A stretch of 64,000 nucleotides of DNA, from contig NC_091150.1 in assembly GCF_040958095.1 (NCBI RefSeq), positions 64,679,368 through 64,743,367 on the forward strand, given 5' to 3'. The position numbers and the translations under genes are program-made. The notes beneath the pieces were generated by a model that did no database searches, had not been told where the DNA came from, and saw only the letters and a list, made by a program, of their open reading frames with translations. Within the stretch, counting starts at the first letter, position 1, and each line of letters begins with the position of its first letter. This document shows positions 1 through 11,801 of this stretch, one piece after another. Origin of the DNA: Procambarus clarkii. Taxonomy: Eukaryota; Arthropoda; Malacostraca; Decapoda; Cambaridae.

Positions 1-1075
1 GGATTATTTAGATCATCCTTAAACTCGATAAAATAATTGTCTAAATTATCTTTGCTCGTTTGTAAACTTTTACGGTACATGCTGGAATCATTAATAGTTT
101 TCTCTATAGCAATATCAGTAAGATTGGGAGATGTGACATTATTTAACTGAGGAAATGTGTCTGGTTTATTAGGCTCTGCAGGTTTCATTGTCGCTGTATG
201 CGCTGTATTTACAAATCGCTTATTAGGTGGATATTTATTGCCATCTTTAAGGCCTCGTTTTAATTTTTCGCATGCTGTGGTGGATGATGGGGGTTTGGGT
301 TCAGAACTGGCAGTAAATACTGCTTCTCCATTCTTATTAATGATAAGAATATTATGGGGAGTGGTGATACACTCACCATTAAGTGGAGGGAAATCTTTAA
401 GTGCATTGGGATCATCTGATAAAGTAATAGCTAAGGCCAGAAAATCGTGCATTCGATGTGTGGACAAGGGTTCATAACAAGCAAAATTTGTTCGATTTAG
501 ATATAATCTACTCCCATCATTATCTGTTGATGAGATTGTTTTCATTTGTAAACGTCGCTGAGATTGGATCAGTTGAGAAAAGTATATGTTTAAGACGGAA
601 TTTACATCAAAGATTTTTAGTAGAACTATGTTCGTTATTTCCTGCCTTAACGAATTGGTCAGGTGGGTTACTTATTAATTTATTTCTGTTAATTGATGAT
701 GGTGATGATGTTACTGGATTTGCTATATTCCCTTTGTAATAACCATTAGCATGGGAATTAGGAAGAGCTTTCATGAAATTCATATAAACTTTCATTTGAC
801 GATCAATGTCACCATCATTACAAACAACAGTTTCATCTGTATCGACCCAAATCACTTTAACTCCCTGGTCTGTAAGATTAGACGACATAGCTAACATCTG
901 TAAAAAGATCTTTGAATCAGGGATGAGAATATTACCCAGATGAAAAGATATATTCATGGCATTTTGCATATTAGGATAGACTTTCTGATTAACATTAAAA
1001 CTTGTTAAGGCATGAAACATAGGGCCTAGGTTATAAGTATTTTGTAGTCCAGTTTTTCTGGAACAAGACACACAA
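1..1075 (-). pseudogene. Broken AT-rich ORF, virus-like style, open at window edge
   Basis: On the minus strand a reading frame runs from 1071 to 607 (about 154 codons). A different frame then continues without a stop from about 625 to base 1, so the coding region appears to continue through a frameshift in the A-run near 615-625 and off the window. The first part has no recognised domain. The second part is rich in Asn, Thr and Pro. Composition and style resemble the gene cluster at 35-49 kb, but no homology was established. The upstream end stops abruptly where the tRNA-like tandem repeat begins (about 1075), so the true start is missing. I do not recognise a function. Confidence 0.45.
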
Positions 1076-1108
1076 ACTCGACTCGAACCAGGTTCGAGGC
1101 TAGGGTTG

Positions 1109-2631
1109 TGCTGGCTAGGGTTCGAGTCTCCTGGTGGGAAAGTGTTCTAAAGTTGTATACTTCACTCTCGTGTTTAGGAGAGTTGTGCCTTAAGCATAGA
1201 CACTGTGTCTTCCCATATTAACAGGGACTTGATGAAATAAACGTATAAATGACCCCTCACTTGCTCTAGTGCTCTTGGGAGGTGGTGATCTTTGTGGTAT
1301 ATAAATACTCCGAAATTACCATCTCTTTTAGGGGTCTGAGCAGGTGGTGGAGCGGGTTAAGGCGTACCTGTTATGCCAGTTGCTGGAAGGCTTCTGTGCT
1401 GGCTAGGGTTCGAGTCTCCTGGTGGGAAAGTGTTCTAAAGTTGTATACTTCACTCTCGTGTTTAGGAGAGTTGTGCCTTAAGCATAGACACTGTGTCTTC
1501 CCATATTAACAGGGACTTGATGAAATAAACGTATAAATGACCCCTCACTTGCTCTAGTGCTCTTGGGAGGTGGTGATCTTTGTGGTATATAAATACTCCG
1601 AAATTACCATCTCTTTTAGGGGTCTGAGCAGGTGGTGGAGCGGGTTAAGGCGTACCTGTTATGCCAGTTGCTGGAAGGCTTCTGTGCTGGCTAGGGTTCG
1701 AGTCTCCTGGTGGGAAAGTGTTCTAAAGTTGTATACTTCACTCTCGTGTTTAGGAGAGTTGTGCCTTAAGCATAGACACTGTGTCTTCCCATATTAACAG
1801 GGACTTGATGAAATAAACGTATAAATGACCCCTCACTTGCTCTAGTGCTCTTGGGAGGTGGTGATCTTTGTGGTATATAAATACTCCGAAATTACCATCT
1901 CTTTTAGGGGTCTGAGCAGGTGGTGGAGCGGGTTAAGGCGTACCTGTTATGCCAGTTGCTGGAAGGCTTCTGTGCTAGCTAGGGTTCGAGTCTCCTGGTG
2001 GGAAAGTGTTCTAAAGTTGTATACTTCACTCTCGTGTTTAGGAGAGTTGTGCCTTAAGCATAGACACTGTGTCTTCCCATATTAACAGGGACTTGATGAA
2101 ATAAACGTATAAATGACCCCTCACTTGCTCTAGTGCTCTTGGGAGGTGGTGATCTTTGTGGTATATAAATACTCCGAAATTACCATCTCTTTTAGGGGTC
2201 TGAGCAGGTGGTGGAGCGGGTTAAGGCGTACCTGTTATGCCAGTTGCTGGAAGGCTTCTGTGCTGGCTAGGGTTCGAGTCTCCTGGTGGGAAAGTGTTCT
2301 AAAGTTGTATACTTCACTCTCGTGTTTAGGAGAGTTGTGCCTTAAGCATAGACACTGTGTCTTCCCATATTAACAGGGGACTTGATGAAATAAACGTATA
2401 AATGACCCCTCACTTGCTCTAGTGCTCTTGGGAGGTGGTGATCTTTGTGGTATATAAATACTCCGAAATTACCATCTCTTTTAGGGGTCTGAGCAGGTGG
2501 TGGAGCGGGTTAAGGCGTACCTGTTATGCCAGTTGCTGGAAGGCTTCTGTGCTGGCTAGGGTTCGAGTCTCCTGGTGGGAAAGTGTTCTAAAGTTGTATA
2601 CTTCACTCTCGTGTTTAGGAGAGTTGTGCCA
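1109..2631 (+). repeat. Tandem tRNA-like array, 288-bp unit (family A)
   Basis: About five near-identical units repeat every 288 bp (one spacing is 289 because of an extra G near 2378). Each unit carries a D-arm/box A-like segment (GGTGGAGCGGGTTAAGGCG) and, about 60 bp later, a T-arm/box B-like segment (GGGTTCGAGTC), as in a tRNA-Ser/Leu-like or tRNA-derived SINE. Copies differ by only a few bases, such as GGCTAG to AGCTAG near 1975, so the array is recently amplified or homogenised. The repeated 75-aa reading frame in it is a by-product. The array ends in a short (TA)n. Confidence 0.9.
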
Positions 2632-2655
2632 TATATATATATATATATATATCCT

Positions 2656-2791
2656 AGAAGAGGTACTGCCTCTGGTGCAAGTGTAGGGACCCATAGCCTC
2701 GGAGAAGAAAATAAAGATTACTCAGAGAAGACCTTGTGGATCCTCACTGAACACTTTGATATTTTCTTCTCCTACCACCCCTATTCTTTTG

Positions 2792-2800
<9 letters not shown>
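2656..2800 (+). repeat. Dispersed repeat C, copy 1
   Basis: An approximately 145-bp sequence between two TA microsatellites. It recurs almost unchanged at 26572-26740 and in reverse orientation at about 35157-35305. It contains the recognisable strings GGACCCATAGCCTCGG and CCTTGTGGATCCTCAC. It is a noncoding piece of an unidentified dispersed element. Confidence 0.8.

Positions 2801-2875
<75 letters not shown>
2797..2875. repeat. (TA)n microsatellite
   Basis: Nearly pure TA dinucleotide run of about 75 bp. It produces spurious Ile-Tyr reading frames on both strands. Confidence 0.97.
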
Positions 2876-3687
2876 GACTTTATTTGAAAATGTCATTACA
2901 CAAAATGGGTTTACAACATTGGTTACAGTGCATGGTACAAGGCTACTTGTCACAAGTTGCATAGCTGACAAGTCACAAGTTGTTATTATATTACACAAAT
3001 ACATACACATATCAATAATCTGTTTTATATCACAAGTCATTGATTCACCAAGAGCAGTTACTTTATTCATCAAAAGTTTTTTAGTTATGAAAGGTTATTT
3101 CATGCTATATAAACTTATAAAAATCAATAAACTTGAACATAAACGCATTGAAAACAATAAAAAATGTCATCTCCTTATCAAAGATTATTTCAGAAGTTAC
3201 ACAAATTAACAAAAAAAAAATAACATGTTACATTAGGATAAAAATATTTTATTTCATTTATTGTATACCCAATACTCGTCCTTTAGGCGACAGTGGAAAG
3301 GATTACAGAGGGACATAATGGGTTCAGGGGATGATCCACGTAAAATTCTTTTAGCTAAACAAGTTACAGTCTTAATAAGCTAGTTACAAAATTCAGTACA
3401 CATCGTCATATCAAAGCTTTTACTGTGCAATACAGTGTTTGGCCGGAATGGGGTGGAGGCGGCAATGGCGGCCTCGATGAATGGCTGGGATGTTGCTGGT
3501 GTGTGGGGGTCAAAGTTCCTCCTCCCTGAAGCTCCGAAAAAGTGGCCGCTTGGATGTCAAAGGCCAAAGTTGAGGTGGAGCTGAAGTGCTGGAGCTAGTG
3601 CCGGCTGCAGAAGTGGCCACGCACCACTCCTCCTGGCCTTTTATACCGTCGTTGGCCCCGCCTACTTCAGGTGGCTAATTTTATAGT
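2876..3687. other. No gene; unclassified repeat-like DNA
   Basis: AT-rich sequence followed by a GC-richer block (about 3430-3660). The first part, starting with a stretch that reads TTTGAAAATGTCATTACACA, is shared with 26735-26760, so it is dispersed repeat sequence. No coding region is supported. Confidence 0.6.
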
Positions 3688-3900
3688 GGATGAGTCATAC
3701 TCTATTTTTAGACATGACATCACTCTGATCATGTGACCATCAGTGACAGTATCCTATCTAGTGGATGAGTCAGACCCTATTTTTAGACGTGAGATCACTA
3801 TGACTTCCAACATTACCATATTTGGGCAGGCAGGATACTGTCACCTGAGGTTCACGTGATCAGAGTGACGTCATGTCTAAAAATAGAGTATGACTCATCC
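3688..3900. mobile_element. Fold-back (MITE-like) element with ~52-bp inverted termini
   Basis: The left arm beginning GGATGAGTCATACTC near 3692 is the reverse complement of the right arm ending at about 3899 (GAGTATGACTCATCC), with a few mismatches. The spacer holds a second partial copy of the arm (about 3761-3800). There is no coding capacity. A long CT run follows immediately. Confidence 0.75.
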
Positions 3901-3905
3901 AACAA

Positions 3906-4175
<270 letters not shown>

Positions 4176-4286
4176 GTATTAATTAATTTAAATAATAAAA
4201 TAATATTATTATTATAATTCTTAAAAAAAAAGAAATAGAGAGGATAGTTACATATACACTGGTTGAAATTTTATTTCCATATTACG

Positions 4287-4293
4287 TGTGTGT

Positions 4294-4373
<80 letters not shown>
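4287..4373. repeat. (GT)n microsatellite
   Basis: Almost pure GT run of about 85 bp, abutting the SINE-like repeat that follows. Confidence 0.97.
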
Positions 4374-4375
<2 letters not shown>

Positions 4376-4500
4376 ACCTAGTTGTGCTTGAGGAGGATTG
4401 AGCTTCGGCTCTTTGATTCAACCCTATTAATTTTCAATGAACTGGTGTGCAGATTCCTTAGCCTATTGGGCTTTATCATATCTACATTTGAAGTCTGCCT
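4374..4500 (+). repeat. SINE-like dispersed repeat E, copy 1
   Basis: An approximately 125-bp sequence beginning CCACCTAGTTGTGCTTG and ending in ATCATATCTAC. A reverse-complement copy lies at 9106-9228. Both copies have a GT/CA microsatellite on the same side, as if the repeat's tail seeded the microsatellite. Confidence 0.7.
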
Positions 4501-7500
4501 GTGAGGAGATGGTTCACCAGCTCACTTACAATAGTGCTCTTATGCCTGTGGGAGCCAGTACACTTGTTAAGTGCACTTGTTAAGTGGGCGGACTTAAGTT
4601 TGGTAACCAGCAACCGAAACATCTAGTGTTTGGGCTCATGTGAGAGCCCTAGTCATCAGCAGTCCATAAATGTTACCCTGGCCGGGGTGGCATGTCTGTG
4701 GACAGTGCTAGAGCTGATAGCATCATCTCATTGTATGGCATGGAGCCAGACAACTTTGCGCGCGAACGGCTAGGCCGCAGGCGTGGGTGAAGCATGTGGG
4801 CCTCCCGCGCTCGCTAGCTACTTGAGTCGTTGTCATGGAAACCAGCCGCCATCTTAGTAAACATCTTGAGCCGCCATGTTGGTCGGCCATCTTGGAGCTG
4901 CCCTAGGGGCTATGCTACACCGTCGCTGATTGGATGAGAGGGGTAGGCCGCTGTATGCCTTCCTCTCATTGGTTATTTCGAGAAGGACGCGGGGATAGCC
5001 GTTGTGTAGCATCATTCTGAACTCAGCCGCCACCTTGTCAAGACTCTCTCTGTACTCAATTCGGCCAAATTGAAGTATAGGGCGTCGTGGTGGCTGGACT
5101 ACTCAACTGCTGATGCTTCCTGCTTCACCTACGACAACGGTCGTCACAGAATCCGGCCGAAGTCGTCGCTTGGAGGGGTTTAAGACATTATTGTATGCAG
5201 GGGGTAGAGGTACAGTGATCTGGGATCGTGGGGGAATGTGCATACGAGCAGCAACAGACTCGTAGATCCCATACCAGTGTTGATTAGACTTGCTAGTGCT
5301 CTGTAGCAGTCGATGGGAACGGAGAAATTCGTGTCAGTGTTAAGGCAAATTTCCCATGTTTTTTGTGAGACGCTATCGTTGTGCGCGTCACCTGGGTATG
5401 AACACTTCACTTCACCGGTGGGTCGAGGGTGCGAACTCAGCCGTGTTGAGTGGGAGGGGTTCGAGTGTGCGCCAATTTTCCGTATAAGTACTACGTAAGG
5501 AACTACCGCCGCTTACGCCACTTGGGATGAGCCAGCCACCTATAGCGGGGTGCCTGATGTATGGGAATGGTGTGTAAAGCCGGCAGTGTGAATGAGTAAG
5601 TACCTATGTGTGTATTTCGGTGATTAGTAGTCTCTAAAGCTTGAATTCGAGGTCAAGTGTTCCGTCACATTGTCACGCAGCACCTGTTCAGGTGAAGTGA
5701 ATTGTGGGCGAGGAGATTAATCACCTGTGTTGTCATCTTGTCAGTCCAGAGGGACTCAAGTCTGGTGTACACAGACGTACAGTGTGTGTGTGTGTGGGGG
5801 TACACACGGGAACAGAATATACATAGATTAGCCAAGGACTAAGAGGATGTCCCTGTAATAATTCTTTTATTTCATTGTGGTAATCATTTTGATCGTCCGT
5901 GGGACGGAGTGATATCATTTCCATGTGTGGTCTTGCAGGTGTGGAATTCCAACACTGAGCGCTCAGGTATGTGTAACGCCAGTGATTCCTGGCAATGATT
6001 ATTGTGGAGTGTGCCACAGTGTGGATTAAATTTCTTGTATTGTTCCCAGGGCCGTGACAAGTGTGATTTATATAAATATATATTGTGGTTGCAGTATGTA
6101 TTAACGTAATTTTGGTGAGTTTTGGTGAGTGACGAGGTCGTCTAGAGAGACCGCCCCCGCTCTGTCGAGTAACGTAACTCTCGAGTGTTTATCGACATGC
6201 GTGATCGATAAATCACTCACCCATGTGATTTAAGGAGTGTGAGATTCTCCTTAGTGATCCCAATAACGTTTGATAGCTGTAGGCTACATGTGTCAGCAGT
6301 AATTATATATATATATATATAATCGTAGTGTCACGGTGCCCAGTGTTATCGAGTTATTTACTGTGAGGTGATTGAAATATATTGACCTGTGTTCTAGGGG
6401 GTTATTGAGAGCACTGGGGTCATTTGCAACAGTAAACGATATTTGGAAATTAGAGTACTTGCTATGTGTGTTATTGCAAAGGGGGTTGTTATTTGATGGT
6501 GATTGTTGCTAGTGTTGAGCAATCACCGTATGTGATTGCAGTTCAGTAAAGCCATTGTGGGGCAGTGTTCTAGAGGGTTCATGTCCTGTAGGTTATTTTA
6601 CTAGGTTCTGCAGTATTGTCATTGCAACCGGATTGTAACGTAAATCACTGTTAGTGATTTGTCATTGTCGTGGGTGAACTCGGCTGTAGACGAGTACTTG
6701 GGTACACATATATTCTCCTGGTTATCTGGTAGGACATCGAAGTCCAGTATTCAGTGAGGTGATTGCGAGGCAATTAATATAACGTAACCAAGGGAACGCC
6801 CATTGCTTTAAGAGAATTTGTTCTTTGACAATTTGAGTAACGTAGAATACGTTTGGGTTAATTTACTTTCCTGCAAGCAGCTACGGTAGTCTCAAGGAGC
6901 CTAGCCATCAGCCAGATAAGAATTAGAGTATTGTCTGTCGTAATTAACGGTCAGTGGGCCGGGTAATTGACGTGTTTCAGGAAGTCAAAGTAATTAACCT
7001 CGATCCTTGTTTGATCGACTCACACGAAGGCTACATTGTTCCATTAACGTAACGTCGTTATCTGCCCGGAAGTACCGGCACTTGATTGACTCGTGGGAGG
7101 AGTAGCGTCATTTTAGAATAACGTAAACGTGGGGCTAATTACTGTTATTAGCCGCCTGAATTGGTCTGAGTATGGAAGGCTTAGACGGAATTCATACCTT
7201 AATGTAAATTGCTGAGCCAGTGTGAAAGGTTGCGTATTTTAATTGTTTAATTATTGATCTTGAGGATAATAATTAATTACTCTAAAGGTAATCACGAGTG
7301 ATTACCGTTCTCTTAGCACTTTGGACATTGTAAATCAGAGTTTACCATCGCTGAGTGATTAGTAACCGATTAACGTAAATTAACATAACTAGTAAAGAGA
7401 TTAATCAGCTGTCTGGTAGTACAGGGATTAATGGGATTTTCTCACTGAATGCTCGACGGGTAGAGTGTTGTGTAATTTCCGCGTTACTAGTGACAGTTGT

Positions 7501-8000
7501 AAGAGTTGTTAATTTAACGTAAATGTTATTGTGTTATTAACGTAAATCAATTGTTATTGATTGTTGATCGTCCGTGGGACGGAGTGTTAACGTAAGGATT
7601 AATTTGAGGAAGGGTGCTGGAGTTGCCAGTGAACCCATTAGTTATTGTTGTCATTGAAAGACTACTGATTTGATTGCATTGCAACCGCTGTTGCAGGAGT
7701 AGACTGCACTGAGGCGTAGAACAGTTAGGAGGTTACTGGAGACGTATTTCAGAACCTACTGTGTCATTTGTTGTAATTGTGATTATAGATCTATTAGTTC
7801 TTGTTTCTTGTTGATTCCTCTGTGGTCACGCTTATGTTTGAGTTAGTTCATTATGCAGTCCGAGGGGCTGGTGTCTAGCTGTCATTGATAGTGTCACAGG
7901 AAGGATTTCGAGTAACGTCATTGACATTTCTTTTGTTTTGTTGTAGTAGTTAGTACTTTATTGAATAAACTAACTTGTTATGTTTAACACTGTCTTTTCG
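4501..8000. other. 3.5-kb region without genes; possible long terminal or untranslated part of a mobile element
   Basis: No reading frame here looks coding. The stretch 6110-7920 contains the motif TAACGTA more than ten times at irregular spacing. The string GATCGTCCGTGGGACGGAGTG occurs near 5890 and again near 7566. A polyadenylation-like AATAAA lies at 7964-7969, soon followed by TTACA and a C-rich stretch, which would fit an LTR or 3' end of a retroelement read on the plus strand. I could not find a matching second LTR, so the identity is unresolved. Confidence 0.35.
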
Positions 8001-8605
8001 TTACACCCCCACACATTATTATTGTTATGCAAATGTTCTTCACACTCGACTAATAAAATTGAGACTAATTTTCTGAGCTTTGGATCAAATATACGGCACC
8101 ACACAACAATAAATTATTGTTGTGAGAGCCCGTGACCTACTCGTTAGATTCGCTTCGGCGATTGGCGAAGGTCGGCGGCCTAAGTGGGGGGGGATTTCAA
8201 TTTTCATTGGGGTCTCGGCGTTTGCTCGCGCCTAGTCAATTGTTCATACATGGTCCCAAAGTGAGGAATGAGCTATTTACTACACTGGTGTGTTAGCTAA
8301 GCAAGTCCTTCCTCAGGTGACCTAGTTGAATATCACGACAGGAATAAAGGTTAAAGAATAAAGAAAATTCTTAGAAATTTTCCAAGCTAAAATTCCTTAT
8401 ACCAATTTCAATTTATTCCAAAACTTCTCACAAGTTAATACTCAAAACTCTCACACTGCCTCCCACTCATCACTCCTTAAAATATTCCGTCTGTTAGATT
8501 CTCTGGTTCTTTTATATCTATAATCAAGTTTTCCAAAGCCTCACCAAACATTTACCCACAAACCATTTTTATTCATCTCTCAGATTTCATGAAATCTCTT
8601 ATCTG
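8001..8605. other. No gene seen
   Basis: Mixed sequence with a GC-richer patch near 8150-8240 and AT-rich remainder. No ORF, repeat partner in this window or RNA gene was recognised. Confidence 0.4.
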
Positions 8606-8608
8606 GGG

Positions 8609-8725
<117 letters not shown>

Positions 8726-8734
8726 TTTACAACT

Positions 8735-8885
8735 GAGTCAAGATAAAATATAATAATGACAACAACTCATAACTTAACTTAATATTCTCTAGGATGCCTA
8801 AAATTGGCCACACGTGTCTAATCTAGCTCTGTGGCCTGCATAACTTTATACAGTATATATAAAACTAAACTCCTATTCGCTCTTT
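8735..8885 (+). repeat. Dispersed repeat D, copy 2
   Basis: Diverged copy of 4018-4175, again placed just after a (CT)n run. Confidence 0.8.
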
Positions 8886-8986
8886 TTTTTAAGTAAATAA
8901 TTTAATACTTCAATCGTCCCTGTGGCTCATATGGGTTGTAAGGTTCCAACTGTGTTTCCTTATTCACGTACCATCCACATAAATAC

Positions 8987-9001
8987 ACACACACACACAC
9001 A

Positions 9002-9088
<87 letters not shown>

Positions 9089-9102
9089 GCACACACACAC
9101 AT
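8987..9102. repeat. (CA)n microsatellite
   Basis: CA run with a few interruptions (CATAC, CAAAC, CGCAC). It gives false His-Thr and Cys-Val reading frames. Confidence 0.97.
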
Positions 9103-9105
9103 GTA

Positions 9106-9228
9106 GATATGACAGAGCCTGATAGGCTCAGGAATCTGTACACCTGTTGATTGACGGTTGAGAGGCGGGACCAAAGAGCCAGAGCTCAACCCCCGCAAAC
9201 ACAACTAGGTGAGTACAACTAGGTGAGT
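9106..9228 (-). repeat. SINE-like dispersed repeat E, copy 2
   Basis: Reverse complement of the 4374-4500 sequence; ends with a short duplicated ACAACTAGGTGAGT. Flanked on both sides by CA repeats. Confidence 0.7.
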
Positions 9229-9298
9229 ACACACACACACACACATACACATCAGATGAAAATAAAAAATCAATAAAAAAAATAATAATAAAACAAAG

Positions 9299-10293
9299 AT
9301 GACTGCAAACACGGGGATTATAAACACACCAACAGATGATTGTTTCAAAGAATTCTCACCTCAAAATATAATGAAAAGGGGTTTTCTCGGCCAGTTACAG
9401 ATAATTGAGGATACGCAAAAGAAGTATGTAGAAAGAGCATTGAAATTTGAAGAAGAAAATGGAACTCTCTGGTGTGAGTTTCACACTTTAAAAAGAAGTA
9501 TTCTTCAGCAAGGTCAGAATGTTACTGCATTAACGGACAAGGTAAAGATTCAAGAGGAACAAATCAAGGAACTAGTGAAAGAAAATGAGGTATGGAAACA
9601 GTAATTTGGCAAGGATGTGCAAAGGGAAACTGCATTTGCAACTCACATAGAGGAGGTTAATAGAGAACTAGAAAAGTACATAGAAAAAATAAAAGAGACG
9701 TATGCACAAATTGTAAAAAGAAGGAGACAATCAAGGAAGTGAGTTTGGAAATCAAAACCAGAAATGACAAAAATGAAACAGAAATGAGGCAAGCAATTAG
9801 GAAAGAACTAGTAATCAACAGTGACCTATTTCAAAACACTGCAAATAGAAGTAAGTCCATAATAATTTTCGGGTGTTTAGAAAAGGGAATATCATCTAGG
9901 GTGGATAGAGTAGCAGAAGAGATGAAAATCATAGATAAAATAGTAGGTTTAGGAGAAGGTCTAAATTCAAAGGAAAATGTCAGTGGTTTTAGAAGAATAG
10001 GAAAATATGAGAAGAACAAGAACCGCCCCTTAAGGGTTACATTTAATGAAATTAAAAACATGATGGAAGTGCTTAGAAATGCCAGGAAATTACAGTGTGA
10101 TAAGTTTAGCAAATGTTGGTCAATAAGACAAGACCTCTCAAAGAAAGATAGAGAAAAGCTGAAAATGAACAGTGAAGCAAAACGTCTTAATGGGAAAAAA
10201 ACTGAAGAAGAAAAGAATTCATTTTTCTATAAAGTGTCAGGGACTGGAAAGTTAGTAAAATGGTACATAAAAACAGATGAACAAAACCATTAG
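9299..10293 (+). pseudogene. Non-LTR retrotransposon ORF1-like protein, broken
   Basis: Two reading frames (9299-9604 and 9739-10293) make up one degraded protein. The first starts with an ATG and holds a predicted coiled coil (Glu/Lys/Leu-rich, about residues 35-100), then a TAA at 9602-9604. The same frame stays coding-like to about 9700 before a frameshift. The second part contains a segment like an RNA-binding ORF1p domain (SIIIFGCLEKG... GFRRIGKYEKNKNRPLRVTF) and a Lys/Glu-rich C-terminus. The immediate downstream sequence (NIVYANTDGVR-type) resembles the start of an endonuclease/RT ORF2, which supports a LINE ORF1. The function in the intact element would be binding of element RNA. Confidence 0.65.
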
Positions 10294-10317
10294 AGGAAGG
10301 GGGAGTAAGGAACAAAG

Positions 10318-10500
10318 AGATAGGGAACATGTGCCTGAATATTGTATATGCCAACACAGATGGAGTAAGATGAAAAGTATTGGAGCTGAGATGATAAACT
10401 GATAATTGTAAATGCCTACAACCCACCACCAGCAAGCAATACATGGACAAAAGAGGAACTGGATTACAAATGAGAGGACTTCATGAGTGAGACTGTAGTA
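10318..10500 (+). mobile_element. Remnant of LINE ORF2 endonuclease start
   Basis: Just downstream of the ORF1-like remnant the plus strand encodes a short NIVYANTDGVR-like stretch and, after an apparent deletion, an IIVNAYNPPP-like stretch. Both are typical of the N-terminal apurinic-type endonuclease domain of CR1/Jockey-like LINEs. Everything beyond, including RT, is missing. Confidence 0.5.
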
Positions 10501-10599
10501 AAATCAGATGATAACTGTAGTAAAACTAATGATAACCAATGGTGTACATATGATATATAAAAAGATGATGAGACTCACACAAACAGTCAGTTAATCAGC

Positions 10600-10875
10600 C
10601 GGACCAGAGCATTCTTCATGAATCTTACCTGTCTCAACCAATGGTATAAATATAAGATGAGTTTGAGTTGGTTTTTTGCTTACTTAATTGAAAAACTTTA
10701 TCATTTCCCAGGTAGTGCCTGGAAGCTACTTCAACTGGGTAGCAGTTAAGAAACTGAAAGAATTATAGTTAACATCGAGGAGAATAACTAATTATGATAA
10801 ATATTGAGGGTCACGTCAAATGGAAATGGGAATATACTCCATCTGATCAAAGGGAAGTCACCAGTTCTAAGTTAA
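10600..10875 (+). repeat. Diverged repeat F, copy 1
   Basis: Matches, with considerable divergence, the reverse complement of the 43.2-43.9 kb region: shared strings include GCATTCTTCATGAATCTTA, GCCTGGAAGCTACTTCAACT and CTGATCAAAGGGAA. The 43-kb copy is split by a SINE; this one is not. No intact ORF is present here. Confidence 0.65.
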
Positions 10876-10978
10876 CACAAAGGGGTCTACCTTGGGTCAA
10901 CCCAGAGACTCCTCACAAGAGTCAATCCATGGATAAGCCATCCCGGACTAGCAACGTTCAAATCTTTAAATAAAATGG

Positions 10979-11457
<479 letters not shown>

Positions 11458-11538
11458 ATATATATATATATATGCAATTGACGATCACAAAACACTGATC
11501 ATTTTATGCGGAAAATCCACAGAGAAATATGAAATGAG

Positions 11539-11576
11539 GTGAACGTTTCGGCTTTGTTAAAGCCTTTGTCAACACC
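11539..11576 (-). ncRNA. Hammerhead-ribozyme-like motif, PLE family 1
   Basis: Read on the minus strand: TTGACAA-type core, a stem-loop with arms GGCTTT/AAAGCC, then the conserved GAAA and ACGTT. The second core box and a strong stem II are present. The first box differs from the CTGANGA consensus, so activity is uncertain. PLE terminal repeats are known to carry minimal hammerheads with a very short stem III, and the position fits. Confidence 0.45.
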
Positions 11577-11801
11577 AGACTGACTAAGGAGAAGGGAGAA
11601 GGGGAGGATATATAGGCCGACACCTGACCAACCCATCCCTAGGGTTGGTCAGGTGTAATTAACCAAAAAAGGTATAGCTTAGCTTAGAATGGTCAAAGAG
11701 GATTAAGCGGTCAGAGAATAAGGATGAAAGATTAAAGAAAAGCCTCATGAACACACAATATATGAATATACAATTATAATGAGACATTGTAAGCCTCTCT
11801 A

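Noticed and set aside
1109..2631. CRISPR-like or functional tRNA gene cluster
   Set aside because: Repeats are 288 bp without unique spacers, and the tRNA-like parts do not form a convincing complete cloverleaf by eye; eukaryotic context.
1282..2686. Five identical 75-codon frames as a gene family
   Set aside because: They are the same piece of the 288-bp tRNA-like tandem repeat.
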